The notes: generated from the letters alone by a model not told the origin. 8,579 bases of DNA from an archaeon (GCA_023266155.1 JAHFRS010000044.1:1-8579); one strand, 5' to 3'; positions 1 to 5,689 are shown, counted from the stretch's first letter. A program made the numbers and translations.

Positions 1-43
1 TGTGCGGCATCGTCGGCATTTTTAACCCTCCCAACGCCTTTGA
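1..43 (+). repeat. Direct repeat, left copy (pairs with 1333-1375)
   Basis: Forty of 43 bases match 1333-1375, with the first 27 identical. The two copies are separated by about 1.29 kb that contains only the HEPN and nucleotidyltransferase genes. Confidence 0.85.
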
Positions 44-47
44 ATAA
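1..47 (+). pseudogene. Truncated copy of the start of the asparagine-synthetase-like gene
   Basis: The first bases read, with the A of an ATG just outside the window, as MCGIVGIFNPPNAFE followed by TAA at 45-47. The intact gene at 1332 begins MCGIVGIFNHPHAFEQ. Positions 1-43 match 1333-1375 at 40 of 43 bases, with the first 27 identical and differences at 28, 29 and 33. Similarity stops abruptly after about base 46, where CAA in the intact gene corresponds to the TAA stop. This is therefore a gene-start fragment, not a second full gene. It lies directly upstream of the HEPN pair, so that pair sits between two copies of the same gene start. It could be the scar of an insertion or duplication, or a repeat at the edge of an assembled contig. 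The window cut prevents seeing any promoter for it. Confidence 0.7.
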
Positions 48-80
48 AACTAAAGCCTATTATCCAATGTCACCAAAAAG

Positions 81-88
81 TTTATATA
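81..88 (+). promoter_or_regulatory. TATA box for the HEPN operon
   Basis: TTTATATA starts 32 bases before the ATG at 113, preceded by an A-rich stretch that could serve as a BRE. Archaeal transcription usually starts about 22-27 bases after the TATA centre, which would place the 5' end within a few bases of the ATG. No Shine-Dalgarno sequence lies in front of the ATG, so a leaderless mRNA is likely. A TGTACA palindrome at 89-94 lies between the TATA box and the start and could be an operator, but this is weak. Confidence 0.6.
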
Positions 89-112
89 TGTACACTATTT
101 GTTTACACCAAC

Positions 113-652
113 ATGACCATTATTGACGAGCTCCCCGACAACTTACCGGAAACTCCCGAAAAGATAGAGCGGGCTTTTCAGGACTGTCAAAAGGAACAGC
201 GACAAATAGTGAAAACAAGGACGTTCATCCGTGTTGCTCCCGAAGAGTATAATAATTACATTCATTCTGCTTTGGAAGCACTCCAGGCGGCCCAGGTTCT
301 TTTTGATAACGAATGCTATGGTTGGGTGGTTGTTCCCGCGTATTCAGCGATCTATCAAGCCGGCAATGCCGTTCTCATTAAAGAACTGGGTCAAGAATGT
401 CGTGATCACTTTTGTCTGTTGATTTCGTTGCTTAAAGCCAAGAAAATCGGCTGGACGGATCTGCAAAATGCCACCTACCTTAAAAAAGAATTAGAAAAAA
501 TTTCTGATGATGACATCAAATACGCCAGTAAGTTGCGTTTGGTCCGCAGCGCCGTCATTTATAAGCCGGCAAATGCCTACAATGAAAAGTCGATTGCGGC
601 CGAAGTCCTGGAAAGGGCCAGAAGTTTTGTTAATAATATCCTTCAACCATGA
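113..652 (+). CDS. HEPN domain protein (partner of MNT nucleotidyltransferase)
   Basis: A 179-residue helical protein. Residues about 46-175 read as a HEPN domain: an N-terminal helix with YNNYIHSALEALQAA, then AYSAIYQAGNAVLIKELG (about 76-93) with a following DHF, then the C-terminal LRLVRSAVIYKP (141-152). HEPN proteins paired with minimal nucleotidyltransferases (MNT) are known as toxin-antitoxin modules in which HEPN is often an RNase. The RNase type carries R-x4-6-H. Here R145 is followed by Y150 in the place of the histidine, so RNase activity is doubtful. The stop overlaps the ATG of the MNT gene by ATGA (649-652), so the two are translationally coupled. The start at 113 is favoured by the TATA box 32 bases upstream. 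The HEPN family call is firm; its activity is unknown, and it could also be a non-toxic binding partner of the nucleotidyltransferase. Confidence 0.8.
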   Translation: MTIIDELPDNLPETPEKIERAFQDCQKEQRQIVKTRTFIRVAPEEYNNYIHSALEALQAAQVLFDNECYGWVVVPAYSAIYQAGNAVLIKELGQECRDHFCLLISLLKAKKIGWTDLQNATYLKKELEKISDDDIKYASKLRLVRSAVIYKPANAYNEKSIAAEVLERARSFVNNILQP

Positions 653-1254
653 AAAACTTAAACCTATCAGCAAGCAGCTTGAAAATATTATCAATTCTCA
701 TCTCTTCTCCCCAGGAACAAAATCTTCACACCCTGGCGGCGAAGGCAGAACTTTCCGTCATGGGCATCTCCAAGATCATAAAACGATTAGCGCAGCAAAA
801 ATTAGTTACCATAACTCTTTTTGGTAAAAGTCATCTTGTTAAATTAAGAAAATCATCCGACAACGTTATTATTTTATCTTTGACGGAACAATATAGAAGA
901 GCAGTTTTTATAGAAAAACATCAATGGCTCGGGCCGGTGGTGGATTTTTTACGAGAGAATTTTGCCTCTCCAGCTGATTTTTCATTAATTTTCGGCAGTT
1001 ACGCTTCTGGCGAAGAGAGTACTGCCAGCGATTTGGACATTTTGATTGTTTCCTCCTCCAAGAAAGAAGTGCTCAAAGTGATTAAGACGGCATCGGTTCT
1101 TCTGAAAATAGAATTATCGCCAGTAATAGTGCCGGCCGAAGAATTTATCCAGAAAGTCCGGCAAAAACATCGCCTGTATCGGGAGATTATGGAAGGCAAA
1201 CGGATTATTATTTCCGGGGAATATGAATTTTGGCAGAGGGCCGTGCGGTTTTAA
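649..1254 (+). CDS. Winged-helix / minimal nucleotidyltransferase (MNT) protein
   Basis: A 201-residue two-domain protein. Residues about 5-68 form a winged helix-turn-helix with an MarR/ArsR-like helix pattern (LHTLAAKAELSVMGISKIIK, then the wing at about 52-66). Residues about 108-165 are a polymerase-beta-type nucleotidyltransferase with the full signature: G116-S117 and D128-x-D130 inside FGSYASGEESTASDLDILIV, which supplies nucleotide- and metal-binding residues. The usual third acidic residue is not obvious in the following strand (IELSPVIV; E155 is the only candidate). MNT antitoxins in HEPN/MNT systems can adenylylate their HEPN partner. The DNA-binding half suggests that this protein also represses its own operon, which is inference. 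It starts inside the HEPN stop (ATGA) with no Shine-Dalgarno, and the last gene ends before a T-rich stretch. Confidence 0.85.
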   Translation: MKNLNLSASSLKILSILISSPQEQNLHTLAAKAELSVMGISKIIKRLAQQKLVTITLFGKSHLVKLRKSSDNVIILSLTEQYRRAVFIEKHQWLGPVVDFLRENFASPADFSLIFGSYASGEESTASDLDILIVSSSKKEVLKVIKTASVLLKIELSPVIVPAEEFIQKVRQKHRLYREIMEGKRIIISGEYEFWQRAVRF

Positions 1255-1258
1255 AAAC

Positions 1259-1283
1259 TCTTTTCTCTCTTCGGCCTCTTTTT
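1259..1283 (+). terminator. T-rich probable archaeal terminator
   Basis: A pyrimidine-rich stretch with several T runs, ending in five Ts, follows the nucleotidyltransferase stop and precedes the next promoter. Archaeal RNA polymerase commonly stops at such T tracts without a hairpin. No stem is visible. Confidence 0.4.
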
Positions 1284-1302
1284 AATCATCTCATTCTAAA
1301 CC

Positions 1303-1310
1303 TTTATAAA
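1303..1310 (+). promoter_or_regulatory. TATA box for the fused synthetase gene
   Basis: A perfect TTTATAAA begins 29 bases before the ATG at 1332. With the usual archaeal spacing the transcript would begin at or next to the ATG. There is no Shine-Dalgarno sequence in the short gap. Confidence 0.65.
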
Positions 1311-1331
1311 AAGCCCTGAGGTATAAATCTC

Positions 1332-3467
1332 ATGTGCGGCATCGTCGGCATTTTTAACCACCCCCACGCCTTTGAGCAAGCCAAAACAGCTTTAGGGCTG
1401 CTGCACCATCGAGGAAAAGATGGGTTTGGCCTAGCTACTTTTAACGAAATCCAGCACCACCATGACCGGAACAAGTTTTATCCCCTGCGAGATAAAAATG
1501 TGGTGGGACATGCCCTTCATGCCGTCGTCGACCATCTCCCCCAGCCGATTAAAAAGAAAGGTCTGTTGGTAGCCAACTGTGAAATTTATAATTGGGAAAA
1601 ACTGGCCGTCAAGAATAAATATAAAGTGACTAACGATGCTGAGCTGCTGCTCGCCTTTCTGGATGATCAGAAGGAAGGGGGAATTGACAAACTGGAGCTA
1701 TTGGACGGAGTTTACTCGTTTGCGTACTGGAATGAAAATAAAGTTATTCTTGCTCGGGATATTTTAGGTGAAAAGCCCTTATGGTTTGTTCATACCACGG
1801 ATAGTTTTGCCTTTGCGTCTGAAAAGAAAGTCCTTGAGAAACTGGGCTATCTTGACATTCAAGAATTAAATCCGCGGCAAATTCTGACTTACTTTCTCAG
1901 CGCTAACTCCTTGACCAGCCAAAACCGACCATTCTTTACGTGTCTTCCCGAGTTGACGGAGTCCTACGAGAAAATAAAGCTAAAAACCGCTTGCCTTTTG
2001 GATCAGGCCATTGAAAAACGAATTCCGTCCAAGAAATTCGGCTTGCTGTTTTCTGGCGGCATCGATTCCACCTATCTTGCGCATTATTTGAAAAACAAAA
2101 GCCAGGAGTTCACCTGCTACACAGCGGTCCTTGATACTGAAGACCATACTGATAGTCAGCCGCCGGCAGATTTACCATGGGCAAAAAAAGCGGCTCAAGA
2201 GTTTGGATTAAAACTAAAAATCAAGAAAATAAAACTGACAGAAATCCCTCGCTATCTGAAGAAAATTGTTCCTCTCATTGAAGATTCTAATGTCGTCAAA
2301 GTGGGAGTGGCGTTAACATTTTACCTGGCCTGTGAACTCGCGCAAAAAGATGGCTGTAAAGTAATCTTTTCCGGATTAGGCAGCGAGGAACTCTTTGCCG
2401 GATATGAGCGGCATAAGCACTCCGCCAATATTAATCAGGAATGTGTTTCCGGCTTGTTGAAAATGTATGAGCGGGACTTGTATCGGGACGATGTTCTGAC
2501 GATGCATCATGGACTGGAATTGCGGTTGCCGTTTTTAGACGTGCCCTTGGTCACCCTGGCCCTCAAAATCCCGGAAAAATATAAGTTGAAAGATGGAATA
2601 GGGAAATACATTTTACGTGATCTTGCCGTGGATAAAGGCCTTCCTCCTGAATTTGCCTGGCGCAAGAAAACCGCAGCACAATACGGTTCAAAACTCGATT
2701 ACGCTTTGGAAAAACTATCTAAGAAAAACAAATTCTCTTCCAAATCGGCCTATTTGCGAACTTTTTATCCCACCCACAACCTGAAATTGGGGGTGCTGTT
2801 CTCGGGAGGGAAAGATTCCACTTATGCGGCTTACATCATGCAAAAGCAGAATTATGAGTTGACCTGCCTGATCACACTCAAATCCAAGAATCCTGATTCT
2901 TACATGTTCCATACTCCTGCCATCGAGATGACAGAATTACAGGCAGAAGCGATGGGGCTGCCCATCGTGGTGCAGGAAACGCCGGGCGAAAAAGAAATAG
3001 AGCTGCAGGATTTACAGAGAGCACTGAAAACAGCCAAAGAGCAATATCATCTTGACGGGATCATTTCCGGAGCCTTGTTTTCCACCTATCAGCGGGATCG
3101 GATCGAGAAAATCTGCGACCAACTAGGCCTGAAAATCTTTGCTCCTTTATGGCACAAGCCACAGGAAGAAGAGTTGTGGGAATTAGTTCGAAACAGGTTT
3201 GAGATTATCATCACGGCAATTGCGGCTGAAGGCTTGAGTGAAAAATGGCTGGGAAGGAAGATTGATGACCGATTTATTCAGGAAATGACCGTGTTGAATC
3301 AGAAAGTGGGACTGAATGTGGCTGGTGAGGGGGGGGAATTTGAATCTTTGGTGTTGGATTGTCCGTTATTTAAGAAGAAGGTTGAGATTCTGGAGGCGGA
3401 GAAAAAGATGACGAGTGCCAATACCGGAAGGTTAATAATCAAGAAAGCTGTTCTAAAATCAAAATGA
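1332..3467 (+). CDS. Fusion: asparagine-synthetase-like (class II GATase + PP-loop) with diphthine--ammonia ligase (Dph6)
   Basis: A 711-residue, three-part protein. Residues 1-about 190 are a class II (Ntn) glutamine amidotransferase domain: MCGIVGIF with nucleophile Cys2, HHRGKDG at 25-31, NCEIYN at 82-87 and D102. Residues about 210-460 are an asparagine-synthetase PP-loop ATPase with SGGIDS (241-246), SGLGSEELFAGY (347-358) and GLELRLPFLD (394-403). Residues about 484-705 are a second PP-loop enzyme of the Dph6/MJ0570 family: SGGKDS (491-496), SGALFSTYQRDRIE (579-592), FAPLW, and GEGGEFESLVLDCP (665-678). Dph6 amidates diphthine on EF-2 with ATP and ammonia. Several residues needed in ordinary asparagine synthetase are altered: the Glu of SGEG is Leu349, and the glutamine-binding Arg region reads GHALHAV. 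The joined module could deliver ammonia for diphthamide. It is coupled by ATGA to the next gene. Domain calls are firm; the joint function is inferred. Confidence 0.9.
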   Translation: MCGIVGIFNHPHAFEQAKTALGLLHHRGKDGFGLATFNEIQHHHDRNKFYPLRDKNVVGHALHAVVDHLPQPIKKKGLLVANCEIYNWEKLAVKNKYKVTNDAELLLAFLDDQKEGGIDKLELLDGVYSFAYWNENKVILARDILGEKPLWFVHTTDSFAFASEKKVLEKLGYLDIQELNPRQILTYFLSANSLTSQNRPFFTCLPELTESYEKIKLKTACLLDQAIEKRIPSKKFGLLFSGGIDSTYLAHYLKNKSQEFTCYTAVLDTEDHTDSQPPADLPWAKKAAQEFGLKLKIKKIKLTEIPRYLKKIVPLIEDSNVVKVGVALTFYLACELAQKDGCKVIFSGLGSEELFAGYERHKHSANINQECVSGLLKMYERDLYRDDVLTMHHGLELRLPFLDVPLVTLALKIPEKYKLKDGIGKYILRDLAVDKGLPPEFAWRKKTAAQYGSKLDYALEKLSKKNKFSSKSAYLRTFYPTHNLKLGVLFSGGKDSTYAAYIMQKQNYELTCLITLKSKNPDSYMFHTPAIEMTELQAEAMGLPIVVQETPGEKEIELQDLQRALKTAKEQYHLDGIISGALFSTYQRDRIEKICDQLGLKIFAPLWHKPQEEELWELVRNRFEIIITAIAAEGLSEKWLGRKIDDRFIQEMTVLNQKVGLNVAGEGGEFESLVLDCPLFKKKVEILEAEKKMTSANTGRLIIKKAVLKSK
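1333..1375 (+). repeat. Direct repeat, right copy (start of intact gene)
   Basis: This is the intact counterpart of 1-43 and covers codons 1-15 of the fused synthetase. Differences from the left copy fall at 1360, 1361 and 1365; the first 27 bases are identical. Confidence 0.85.
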
Positions 3468-3883
3468 AACGTGTGATGTGCTTCGGCACCTTTGATTTAA
3501 TACATTTAGGGCATCTTGCCTATTTCCAGCAGGCTAAAAAGTATGGTGATTATTTGATTGTGGTGGTGGCGAGGGACGTCACCAAGAAAGAGCAGGGCAA
3601 AGAAACGATCTTTTCGGAAGAGGAGAGGCGGGAGTTGATTCAGAATTTAGCCATTGTCGATGAAGCGGTGCTGGGCTACCCCGACAACCACCTTAAAATC
3701 ATTCTTCAGAAAAAGCCCGATGTGGTCTGTTTAGGCTATGACCATAACGTTCCAGAGGCGGAACTGCGGCGAAAATTAGCCGTCTTGGGATTACACCCAC
3801 AGCTGGTCAGAATTACATCCTACCTTCCGGCGAAATATAAAAGCGGGCGAATTAAACGGGTTATTCTGCAGAAATTTTTTTAG
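3464..3883 (+). CDS. ribL: Archaeal RibL-type FAD synthase (cytidylyltransferase-fold adenylyltransferase)
   Basis: A 139-residue nucleotidyltransferase of the HxGH superfamily, close in length to the archaeal FAD synthase RibL (MJ1179). Visible motifs are GTFD (8-11), HLGH (14-17) for nucleotide binding, a VVCLGYDH strand (about 87-94) and KSGRIK (126-131) in place of the usual C-terminal ISSS/TR-type loop. RibL transfers AMP from ATP to FMN, making the FAD used by flavoproteins. The related glycerol-phosphate cytidylyltransferases share the same fold and first motif, so substrate assignment is not certain from sequence alone. The ATG overlaps the stop of the fused synthetase gene (ATGA), with no Shine-Dalgarno, so its translation depends on the upstream gene. 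The gene ends in a run of seven Ts. The coupling has no obvious metabolic reason. Confidence 0.7.
   Translation: MKRVMCFGTFDLIHLGHLAYFQQAKKYGDYLIVVVARDVTKKEQGKETIFSEEERRELIQNLAIVDEAVLGYPDNHLKIILQKKPDVVCLGYDHNVPEAELRRKLAVLGLHPQLVRITSYLPAKYKSGRIKRVILQKFF
3875..3881 (+). terminator. T7 tract at the end of the ribL gene
   Basis: Seven consecutive Ts overlap the last codons and stop of the FAD synthase gene, just before the TATA box of the ferredoxin gene. This fits an archaeal T-tract terminator. No hairpin is seen. Confidence 0.4.
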
Positions 3884-3892
3884 TACCATAAG

Positions 3893-3900
3893 TTATTTAA
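3893..3900 (+). promoter_or_regulatory. TATA box for ferredoxin-peroxiredoxin operon
   Basis: TTATTTAA starts 33 bases upstream of the ATG at 3926, immediately after the preceding T tract. This position predicts a transcript start a few bases before the ATG. Confidence 0.5.
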
Positions 3901-3925
3901 AGAAAAAGGCGGAAAATCAATCCTG

Positions 3926-4180
3926 ATGGCGATATTAAAAACATCACAAAGAGTCGTGGACGTTCCTGACGGCAATCCGCTTCTTGATTATGCCAAAGAA
4001 TTAGGCGTGCCTTTCGGCTGCCATGCCGGGATGTGCGGCACGTGCTTAGTGGAAGTCGAAGAGGGCTTTGATAATTTAGCCCCGTATTCGCTGGCCGAAC
4101 AGGAAATGGGGCTGCAGGGGAAACAACGGCTCTGCTGCCAGGCAAAAATTGAGCAGGGGACAGTAGAAATTAAATTTTAG
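3926..4180 (+). CDS. [2Fe-2S] plant/adrenodoxin-fold ferredoxin
   Basis: An 84-residue ferredoxin with the cluster motif C32-x4-C37-x2-C40 in FGCHAGMCGTC and the fourth ligand in RLCCQ. C71 aligns with the usual RLACQ cysteine, which makes C70 an extra, adjacent cysteine. These small soluble proteins carry single electrons. It heads an operon with the peroxiredoxin 12 bases downstream, so it may supply electrons to peroxide removal or sense oxidants; both ideas are inferred from position only. No ferredoxin reductase or thioredoxin is present in the window. The ATG is chosen because it gives the normal ferredoxin length and sits at the expected distance from the TATA box. Confidence 0.88.
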   Translation: MAILKTSQRVVDVPDGNPLLDYAKELGVPFGCHAGMCGTCLVEVEEGFDNLAPYSLAEQEMGLQGKQRLCCQAKIEQGTVEIKF

Positions 4181-4185
4181 GAGGA
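4179..4185 (+). promoter_or_regulatory. Strong Shine-Dalgarno for the peroxiredoxin
   Basis: AGGAGGA overlaps the ferredoxin stop codon, and GGAGG ends 8 bases before the ATG at 4193. It is the only strong ribosome-binding site in front of a gene here. It fits an internal operon gene, while genes that start their own transcripts lack one. Confidence 0.8.
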
Positions 4186-4192
4186 CAAAATC

Positions 4193-4765
4193 ATGGATCA
4201 ACAACTGAATATTAACAGTCCGGCACCAGGATTCGTGACGAAAACGTTTCAGAACAACGAAATTAAAACTATCAGCCTCAATGACTACCGCGGGAAATGG
4301 GTGGCACTCGTGTTTTATCCTGCCGATTTTACGTTTATCTGCCCGACGGAGCTTGGGAATCTGGCTGACAAGTATGAAGAATTCAAAAAAATCAATGTGG
4401 AGATTCTCAGCGTTAGCACTGATACAGTTTTTGTGCATAAAGCCTGGTTTGATAATTCTCCCACCATTGCCAAAATCAAATTTCCCATGATTGCTGATCC
4501 CACGGGAGCGATCTGTAAAGCCTACGGAACGTATATCTTATCGGAAGGATTAAGTTTACGGGGAACATTTATCATTGATCCAGATGGAATACTGAAAGCA
4601 TTTGAATTACATGATAACAGTATTGGCCGCAGCAGTATGGAATTGTTGCGTAAAGTCAAGGCTGCGCAGTTTGTGCGTGAGCATGGGGGGGAAGTTTGTC
4701 CTGCTAACTGGGAACCGGGGAAAGCAACGTTAAGGCCAGGATTGGATTTGGTGGGGAAGATTTAA
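4193..4765 (+). CDS. Typical 2-Cys peroxiredoxin (AhpC/Prx1 family)
   Basis: A 190-residue peroxiredoxin that reduces hydrogen peroxide and organic peroxides. The peroxidatic cysteine is C50 within FYPADFTFICPTEL, backed by T47 and the conserved R123 (SLRGTFIID). The resolving cysteine is C169 in GEVCPANW. Both cysteines and the C-terminal arm are present, so this is a typical 2-Cys enzyme that forms an intersubunit disulfide. An extra cysteine, C108, lies near the middle. The length matches AhpC. The gene follows the ferredoxin by 12 bases with a strong Shine-Dalgarno, and a superoxide dismutase lies about 300 bases downstream. Its reductant is unknown: no AhpF, thioredoxin or glutaredoxin is nearby, and the ferredoxin is the only redox partner in view. 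Confidence 0.93.
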   Translation: MDQQLNINSPAPGFVTKTFQNNEIKTISLNDYRGKWVALVFYPADFTFICPTELGNLADKYEEFKKINVEILSVSTDTVFVHKAWFDNSPTIAKIKFPMIADPTGAICKAYGTYILSEGLSLRGTFIIDPDGILKAFELHDNSIGRSSMELLRKVKAAQFVREHGGEVCPANWEPGKATLRPGLDLVGKI

Positions 4766-4770
4766 ATATA
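4761..4770 (+). promoter_or_regulatory. TATA box overlapping the peroxiredoxin stop
   Basis: TTTAAATATA contains the peroxiredoxin stop codon and starts 31 bases before the ATG of the 31-residue membrane protein at 4792. The spacing matches the other leaderless starts, which supports that small gene. Confidence 0.55.
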
Positions 4771-4791
4771 TCCGGAAGAACAGAACATAAA

Positions 4792-4887
4792 ATGAATGGT
4801 AAACAATTACTACGAGCATTGGCCTGGATTATGGGATCCATAGTCATAGCTATTGCCATTTATGGGGTTTTGACAGCCAAATGGTAG
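4792..4887 (+). CDS. Tiny single-span membrane protein (31 residues)
   Basis: ATG at 4792 to TAG at 4885-4887 encodes 31 residues. A basic N-terminus (K4, R8) precedes one hydrophobic helix at about residues 9-27, followed by a short TAKW tail. The positive-inside rule would place the N-terminus in the cytoplasm. It is not a family I recognise. The evidence that it is real is a TATA box 31 bases upstream and the 7-base overlap of its end with the next small membrane gene, also hydrophobic. It lies between peroxiredoxin and superoxide dismutase, so a link to oxidative stress or to the membrane is possible but unproven. Proteins this short are easily missed or spurious. Confidence 0.55.
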   Translation: MNGKQLLRALAWIMGSIVIAIAIYGVLTAKW

Positions 4888-5045
4888 ATGAATTAGTAAT
4901 TTTTTCAGAAATCGTTAATTGGGGAGTTATCCTTTTTATTTTTACGCGTGCGATCAGTACCCAGTGTTTTTCCGGACTCGACTGGATGTTAACTCTGTTA
5001 GCGGTTTTATTTTCATACTTTGTCCGATATATTTCATCTCAATAA
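4881..5045 (+). CDS. Small two-span membrane protein (54 residues)
   Basis: ATG at 4881 to TAA at 5043-5045 encodes 54 residues. The start overlaps the preceding 31-residue gene by 7 bases (ATGGTAG). An acidic N-terminus (D3, E4, E10) is followed by a hydrophobic stretch at about 11-25 ending in an arginine-containing FTRAIS, a short loop with C29 and D34, and a second hydrophobic helix at about 35-48 ending FVRYISSQ. This is a helical hairpin pattern. I do not recognise the family. The open frame fills the gap between its neighbours almost exactly, stopping 12 bases before the superoxide dismutase ATG. The coding sequence also contains the likely TATA box of that gene. Confidence 0.55.
   Translation: MVDELVIFSEIVNWGVILFIFTRAISTQCFSGLDWMLTLLAVLFSYFVRYISSQ
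5028..5034 (+). promoter_or_regulatory. TATA box for superoxide dismutase
   Basis: TATATTT starts 30 bases before the ATG at 5058, inside the end of the 54-residue membrane gene. The dismutase could therefore be made from its own leaderless transcript as well as from read-through. Confidence 0.45.
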
Positions 5046-5057
5046 TGGAAGATACCT

Positions 5058-5654
5058 ATGACATACATACCACAAAACTTTGACCAGCTGTTAGGACTCG
5101 CGGGATTTAGCGACCAATTATTACAGAACCATTTTAAATTATATCAAGGGTATGTCACCAATACCAATAAACTTCTGGATACGTTAATGATGATGGTCAA
5201 AGAAGGAAAAACCGCAACGCCCGAATTTGCCGAGCTAAAAAGAAGATTTGGTTGGGAATTCAATGGCATGAGATTGCATGAATTGTATTTTGGCAATATG
5301 AGCAAAACTAAGAAAACTTTGCCGGAAAGTTCTCCCCTCTATAAAAAGATGGCGGACGTGTTTGGTTCCGGGCAGGGGTGTGAGCAGGCCTTTGTGGCCA
5401 CCGGAAGTATGCGTGGTATCGGGTGGGTGATTATGAATTATGATCCGGTGAGTAAAAAGTTATTTCATACCTGGATCAATGAGCATGATGTTGGGCATTT
5501 AATCGGCACTGTTCCCCTGTTAATCATGGATGTGTTTGAACACGCTTTCATGTTGGATTATGGATTGAATCGAGCGGAATACATTAAAGCTTTCATCAAT
5601 GCCATTGATTGGGATGTGGTGGGAAATAGATTTGAGAAAGCAGAGAACTCTTGA
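5058..5654 (+). CDS. Fe/Mn-type superoxide dismutase, divergent
   Basis: A 198-residue member of the Fe/Mn superoxide dismutase family, which converts superoxide to oxygen and peroxide. All four metal ligands can be placed: H25 in QNHFKLYQGYV, H74 in MRLHELYFGN, and D158 and H162 in MDVFEHAFMLDY. The residue four before H74 is G70, as in Mn-type enzymes, whereas Fe-types usually have Gln there. The Gln of Mn-types (NQD) is replaced in NEHD, most likely by H143. Two residues before D158 is I156, where Fe-types have Thr and Mn-types Gly. The metal preference therefore cannot be read by the usual rules. It completes the detoxification set with the upstream peroxiredoxin, which would consume the peroxide it makes. 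No signal peptide is visible, so it is cytoplasmic. Confidence 0.88.
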   Translation: MTYIPQNFDQLLGLAGFSDQLLQNHFKLYQGYVTNTNKLLDTLMMMVKEGKTATPEFAELKRRFGWEFNGMRLHELYFGNMSKTKKTLPESSPLYKKMADVFGSGQGCEQAFVATGSMRGIGWVIMNYDPVSKKLFHTWINEHDVGHLIGTVPLLIMDVFEHAFMLDYGLNRAEYIKAFINAIDWDVVGNRFEKAENS

Positions 5655-5680
5655 TAGGACACACACTTTAATTCATAATC

Positions 5681-5689
5681 TTTATAAAG
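5681..5689 (+). promoter_or_regulatory. TATA box setting the start of the 194-residue protein
   Basis: TTTATAAAG starts 29 bases before the ATG at 5710. This argues for that ATG, since the longer frame from 5599 would overlap the dismutase gene. Confidence 0.6.

Noticed and set aside
89..94. TGTACA palindrome as an operator for the MNT repressor
   Set aside because: A six-base palindrome is too short to be meaningful without a second copy; it is kept only as a note in the promoter entry.
999..1199. Minus-strand frame inside the nucleotidyltransferase gene, and similar frames at 3897-4145 and 4076-4438
   Set aside because: Each lies antisense to a gene with clear catalytic motifs and shows no family features.
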